Of a DNA stretch of 64,000 bases, positions 60,492 through 64,000 are shown in pieces. Below the pieces are notes generated by a model. The model ran no database searches and was not told the DNA's origin. It saw only the letters and a list, made by a program, of their open reading frames with translations. The stretch is from Henricia sp. BOLD:AAB3569 (Eukaryota > Echinodermata > Asteroidea > Spinulosida > Echinasteridae). The stretch lies in the NCBI GenBank assembly GCA_037783545.1, contig JBBELK010000384.1, positions 1-64,000 of the forward strand, in the 5' to 3' direction. Every line of letters starts with the position of its first letter. The stretch's first letter is position 1. A program made the translations under genes and the position numbers.

Positions 60492-63400
60492 GTAGGAACA
60501 CCCGTTTAAAGCACCTGTCTTTGACTTTACTTTGACTCCCCCACAACTCCCCGGGCTGCCCCACCCCTTACGTGGGGATTTAGTCACAATTTTTTTGCCC
60601 CAGGGTGGGGACTTTGACACATAGAAATCCAATTTTCAGCTCACCTGGGGGAAAAACATGCGTATTTTTCTCCCAGGGGTGGGGATTTTGTCACCCAAAT
60701 TGTGCCCCAGGCCAGGGGCAGGGGTGGGGATTTTGTCACACAAAAAGTGACAATCCCCACAGCAGGCAGTGCAGTACCAGTGGCCCAGCAGATCAACAGA
60801 CAGATAATCCAATTCAAATTTTTGTTGCACATTTGAATGTGACTAGCCTGTGTAGTGTGTTTGCCTCTTATGACATGAATATGCTCATGAATATGCATAT
60901 TTCACATTAACATAAAAACCAAAAAAAATTTATTTTAGCCTCAAAACTATTCCCAAATACGATTGTTAATAATAGGCTATGACTGTTATGCACAGGCCCT
61001 CAAACAATTTCATTTTGTATAATTTAAACAGATTTGACGTGTCTGGTGTACATCCCCAAAGTAAGACGCCAGGAACATACACCCAGGTGTGGTATGACAA
61101 CAAAGCAATGACTCCATTGGTAAGAACAGGTTCCCTTGAACAAGGGATATCACATGTTATTCGAAGGACTTTGCTCAAATAGTTCAACCAGTGTCCCTTG
61201 AACAGTGGATGCTACCCGTTGTCTGAGGGTTCTATTCGAACTATGGTCTTTGGGGGAAGGAGGGAGCGATTGATAATGATAGGTGCAGAACATTTTCAAA
61301 AAAACTAATTCAAAATTAGTAAGTGAGTAGTATATTTATTTACCATTTTTGTTAAATAATTCTAACAAAAATTTACAAATGTAAAATTTGTAATTTGTTT
61401 TTTTATTATTTTGTTAAAAAATGATTTTAAAATTTTTTAATTACACTATTTATAGAGGCGAAAACTTGGACCAGGCATCTATGCAGTTGAAGTCGGTGCA
61501 TTCAGCCAGAATGCCGTGGAAACCCGCGCCTCGGGGCCTGGATGGGCAAGAGCGTATGAAACCGCTCGCATGGCCGCGCTGCCGCATCTACTACACAAAG
61601 ACCAGTGGGAGAAGAAGCGATTGCAGGCAAGTACGATGTCTGTGTGGAGTGTAGCATGCTTGTATTTCAGTGTGGTAGAAGGCTAGGAGCTTGTCTTCAA
61701 GAGCTTGTTCAGATTTTTCCAGAAAATGAATTTCGTTCTAACCCAACAACCATATAAAATACCTCCATAAAATACTATACATGGGAAGAAAACAGGAAAT
61801 TTGCAATCTCCAATTTGGATGTGGGAGCAAAAAGGTCCGTGTAATCACTGCACTGCTTTATGGAACCGGATAATTAGTTTACAAAACATTGACAATTGAC
61901 AAATATGACAAATATGACAAATATGACAAGGTATAAAAATCTCAACACCCATAGGAAAAATGTGATCTGGTCACGCTCCTTTAAACGAAATGAATTCCAC
62001 ATTTCATGTTGTTTTGAAACATTCCAACTCTGCTCCGATTCATTTTGCAATCTAGGCAAGAAATCTCGGGCCAGGGACGTACAACATTAAAGATTTCTTG
62101 GAGACAATGGAGGACAGGCCGAGGAGCACTCGGGGAATCTGCCAGACGCGAGAGAGACGATTTAGAGGAACGGCAACTGTGAGTGGACGCAGCGGCGAAT
62201 GTACACGATCGGCTTTGTCGGTTGAATACTGCCATAGTCCTGGTGTCATAATCAACCCACTTATTTCTACAGTGCTTGCATGAAGCAGGAGACCCGCCAA
62301 CCTTTCCAGATTTTTGAACATATTTCCTGGAAAAATACATATCTTGCAACTCTGACCGTGTTTACACTGGTCCCGAGCTCGGGATCAAGATTGATTCCCT
62401 GATAAGAATGCGTTAGTGTTAACTGCAATGATCCTGAGCGCCGCGTTTACATTCAGTAGTTGATCTCGAGCGCGGTGCCAGAAGTTGCAGTCAAAGGTCA
62501 TGCTCTATGTGTGCATGTACTGATCAATGTGTGCATGGGTTTGATAACGAGGCTCTTCATGTTAAAGCAACTGAAGTGAACTAATGTACGCACGTGAATG
62601 CACAATCAGTCCTAAATGCCACGCGGAACAGCACACGTACACACTCGGTCACTGTACAATATTGTACTCGTAGCGCACACATACTGCCGACTTGACAAGA
62701 AGAGCCTCGGTTTCAATGCGGAAGTGCGCAGAACAGGCTAATGTGAAATTCGTCTATAGAGCCTTGGCACGGCAGCCATGACAGGGGGCAGTCACCGTGC
62801 GTCATGCATAAGTAGGTGCTTTGTGGTTCTATTGTTACAGCATTTACATAAGAAAACCTGCCCCCTGTCATGGCTGCCGGTGCAGAAGCTCTATAGACAG
62901 TTGCTTTTCATACAATGACTTTTAGAGGTAGACAGCTTACTCTTCTTTCTTTGATCAGAGTAAAGTTCCAGGCCCTGGGACGTACGGTGAAGGCGGCATC
63001 CCTCACACAGCCGTGGAAAGAAAGGCGCAAACATCTGCAAGCACTGTGGGCCTGCTAGATGCTGGGTCATCCACGTCACGACATCTACCATCAGTGGTAG
63101 GTAGATTCGCAGGGTGCAATTCTGATGGCATACTCCATGATCATGCATTTAGTGCCTCAAAATTAAATCAGGGTTGTAATGACTAAGACTTGAGACTCGG
63201 GACTTGAGTTGATTTGAATCATAGTTTTTATTGACTTGGCTCGACAGTGGCAGAGCTTGAAGGGGGTAGGGAGGTGCGGTTGAGGGTGTTGCAACCCCCT
63301 GTGGGCTGTTATGGCCGAGCGGTCTAGTGCGTCGAACTTAAGTTCCTGTGCTAGTACTAGAATGTAGGTTCGATTCCGGGCCGCGGCACCTGTGCCCTTG

Positions 63401-63784
63401 AGCAAGGCACTCGACCACACTTGCTCCCATTCCTGTAATTGGCGGTCCCTCCGCTGTTGGATGTGGTGAATAAAATAAAAAATAAAATAAAACCCCGCCC
63501 TTGAGCGGCGAACTAATGATTAATAAAGTAAATAAAATATTGTAGTAAAATTCCTGTACTGAAACTTAAAAAAAAAGCGCCTTATATTGTATGAGAAAGC
63601 ACCTAAATTTGTCACCATGATTTTTCTCTGATCCCAATAGGGCTGTGAGTTGGGTCCCGGTACCTACCAAACCGAAAGCTTTACCGACCAACTGGCCAGG
63701 AAAGTCACTAGCGTCAGAGGTCCTTACGATCTATTCACCGGAGATAGAAATGCCACGATCAAGACTGGGCATCTGGCCAAGTCG
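60439..63784 (+). CDS. LEXM/CIMAP2-like GPGxY-repeat ciliary protein, 5' part (runs off the window)
   Basis: Exons 60439-60491, 61032-61119, 61456-61626, 62056-62178, 62959-63096 and 63641-63784 join in frame (phases 2, then 0 throughout) to 239 residues with no stop; the gene continues beyond base 64000. The protein begins MAAVKAFQGAPFGTQKSRFD. It carries SHIPPO-type turns: TPGTY (exon 2), LGPGIY (3), LGPGTY (4), PGPGTY (5) and LGPGTY (6). Sequence around NIKDFLETMEDRPRSTRG matches what I know of lymphocyte expansion molecule, now placed with ciliary microtubule-associated proteins. The inferred role is binding axonemal microtubules in cilia or sperm. Other GPGxY families (ODF3, STPG) are less likely because of the SxRG motifs. 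An in-frame ATG at 60289 is discounted, since the X-box would fall inside it. Confidence 0.75.
60492..61031 (+). other. LEXM intron 1 with G-rich repeats
   Basis: 540-bp intron. Between about 60545 and 60770 the phrase ggtggggattttgtcac occurs three times with inverted relatives (gtgacaatccccac at about 60747). This is a degenerate G-rich minisatellite or element remnant. Nothing else recognised. Confidence 0.65.
61032..61119 (+). CDS. LEXM-like exon 2
   Basis: Acceptor taaacag, donor TTG/GTAAGA. The joined codon CGA gives R18, followed by FDVSGVHPQSKTPGTYTQVW. 88 nt converts phase 2 to phase 0. The preceding codons in the same open frame are intronic. Confidence 0.8.
61120..61455 (+). other. 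LEXM intron 2
   Basis: 336-bp intron, strongly AT-rich in its second half (61310-61450). No feature recognised. Confidence 0.7.
61456..61626 (+). CDS. LEXM-like exon 3, GC donor
   Basis: Encodes RRKLGPGIYAVEVGAFSQN, then ASGPGWARAYETARM and DQWEKKRLQ. 57 codons, phase 0. The donor is CAG/GCAAGT, the favoured GC-AG form; the nearby GT at 61631 would break the frame with exon 4. Confidence 0.8.
61627..62055 (+). other. LEXM intron 3 (GC-AG)
   Basis: 429-bp intron with a GC donor. It contains a short ATGACAAAT direct repeat near 61897-61925 and a solo MITE end at about 61945-61985 related to 58184-58479. Confidence 0.65.
62056..62178 (+). CDS. LEXM-like exon 4
   Basis: Acceptor tgcaatctag, then ARNLGPGTYNIKDFLETMED, RPRSTRGICQTRERRF and RGTAT before donor GTGAGT. 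41 codons, phase 0. This is the exon with the most family-specific signature. Longer minus-strand ORFs across it are shadows. Confidence 0.85.
62179..62958 (+). other. LEXM intron 4
   Basis: 780-bp intron containing the dispersed repeat at 62395-62540 (partner 50832-51060) and the palindromic MITE at 62754-62896. Confidence 0.7.
62754..62896. mobile_element. 143-bp palindromic MITE, copy 2
   Basis: Starts CTATAGAGCCTTGGCACGGC and ends GAAGCTCTATAG, inverted relative to 56956-57102. Both contain ccatgacagggg-type arms and the middle word gcatgacacacgg or its inverse form ccgtgcgtcatgc. Confidence 0.85.
62959..63096 (+). CDS. LEXM-like exon 5
   Basis: Acceptor ctttgatcag, then SKVPGPGTYGEGGIPHTAVE and on to SRHLPSV before donor GTAGGT. 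46 codons, phase 0. The second half (TSASTVGLLDAGSS) is low in conserved features. Confidence 0.8.
63097..63640 (+). other. LEXM intron 5
   Basis: 544-bp intron containing the second tRNA-Leu-like SINE (63307-63492); remainder unremarkable. Confidence 0.7.
63307..63492 (+). mobile_element. tRNA-Leu-like SINE, copy 2
   Basis: tgttatggccgagcggtcta head, B-box ggttcgattcc, gagcaaggcactcg core, ggcggtccct and an (AAAAT)n tail. Very similar to 49524-49723, with a short deletion after the B box. Confidence 0.85.
63641..63784 (+). CDS. LEXM-like exon 6
   Basis: Acceptor atcccaatag, then GCELGPGTYQTESFTDQLAR, KVTSVRGPYDLFTGDR and GHLAKS before donor GTGAGT. 48 codons, phase 0. It repeats the GPGTY-x-SF-x-D-x-L-x-SxRG arrangement of exon 4. 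Confidence 0.85.
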
Positions 63785-64000
63785 GTGAGTACCAGTGGCT
63801 TATTTCGTGGCACGAATTTAGCGTGCGCGCATTGCTAACGAGCCTGTGCCTTTAAGTGTTTTTAGAAGGGAAGATGGATATTTTTTGTCCAAGCACGCCT
63901 CTCGGACAAAACAGCTCGTGGAGAACCCTGAAACCCGTTAAAATTGCTAACCATTATTTAACAAGCTTATTGTACTAATACCAATTCATTAAAATGTTAC
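63785..64000 (+). other. LEXM intron 6 (partial) with solo palindrome arm
   Basis: 63797-63858 (tatttcgtggcacgaattta and gcgcgcattgctaacgagcc) matches one arm of the palindrome nested at 44768-44888. The rest of the visible intron shows nothing. Confidence 0.65.

Noticed and set aside
61981-62349. 122- and 89-codon minus-strand ORFs
   Set aside because: They are antisense to LEXM exon 4, which has splice sites and family motifs on the plus strand.

Overview
The window is metazoan nuclear DNA: split genes with GT-AG introns, tRNA-derived SINEs, many short inverted-repeat elements and a long satellite array. Frequent TAGGCCTA-type words, a SINE carrying the phrase tttatatagcgcac, and MITE ends reading GGGGCCAATTTCATAAAG point to a deuterostome marine invertebrate. 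An echinoderm, possibly a sea star, is the best guess; amphioxus or a hemichordate is not excluded.

Layout. (1) 1-17780: a head-to-tail AT-rich satellite of about 57 monomers (about 307 bp each), running off the left edge, with several superimposed higher-order repeat regimes. (2) 17781-19823: 3' flank with MITEs and SINE debris. (3) 19824-56175, minus strand: one 15-exon gene for a giant type I membrane glycoprotein. The spliced coding sequence I assemble is 17505 nt (5834 residues). It has a signal peptide, seven EGF modules (one per exon), a Thr/Pro mucin-like segment built on an 18-bp coding minisatellite, an antistasin-like module, about 40 copies of a beta-rich N-glycosylated repeat I do not recognise, one fibronectin type III domain, a transmembrane helix and a basic tail. 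All 14 introns are phase 1. Exon 11 is a single 13209-nt exon containing 25 almost identical 384-bp (128-residue) units. (4) 56176-60438: intergenic DNA rich in foldback elements, ending in a promoter with a consensus RFX X-box. (5) 60439 to the right edge, plus strand: the first six exons of a GPGxY-repeat gene resembling lymphocyte expansion molecule (LEXM, also CIMAP2), a ciliary/sperm microtubule-associated family.

The two genes are divergent, with start codons 4.3 kb apart, and show no obvious functional link. The giant gene is the most novel item. Its coding repeat looks recently amplified and homogenised, with higher-order structure (4-unit and 3-unit blocks) like that of the neighbouring satellite. 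Exons 11, 12 and 13 each consist of n copies of a main domain followed by one copy of a distinct closing domain, which suggests whole-exon duplication followed by amplification inside one exon. Its architecture suggests an extended cell-surface molecule for adhesion or recognition; that role is inferred, not shown.
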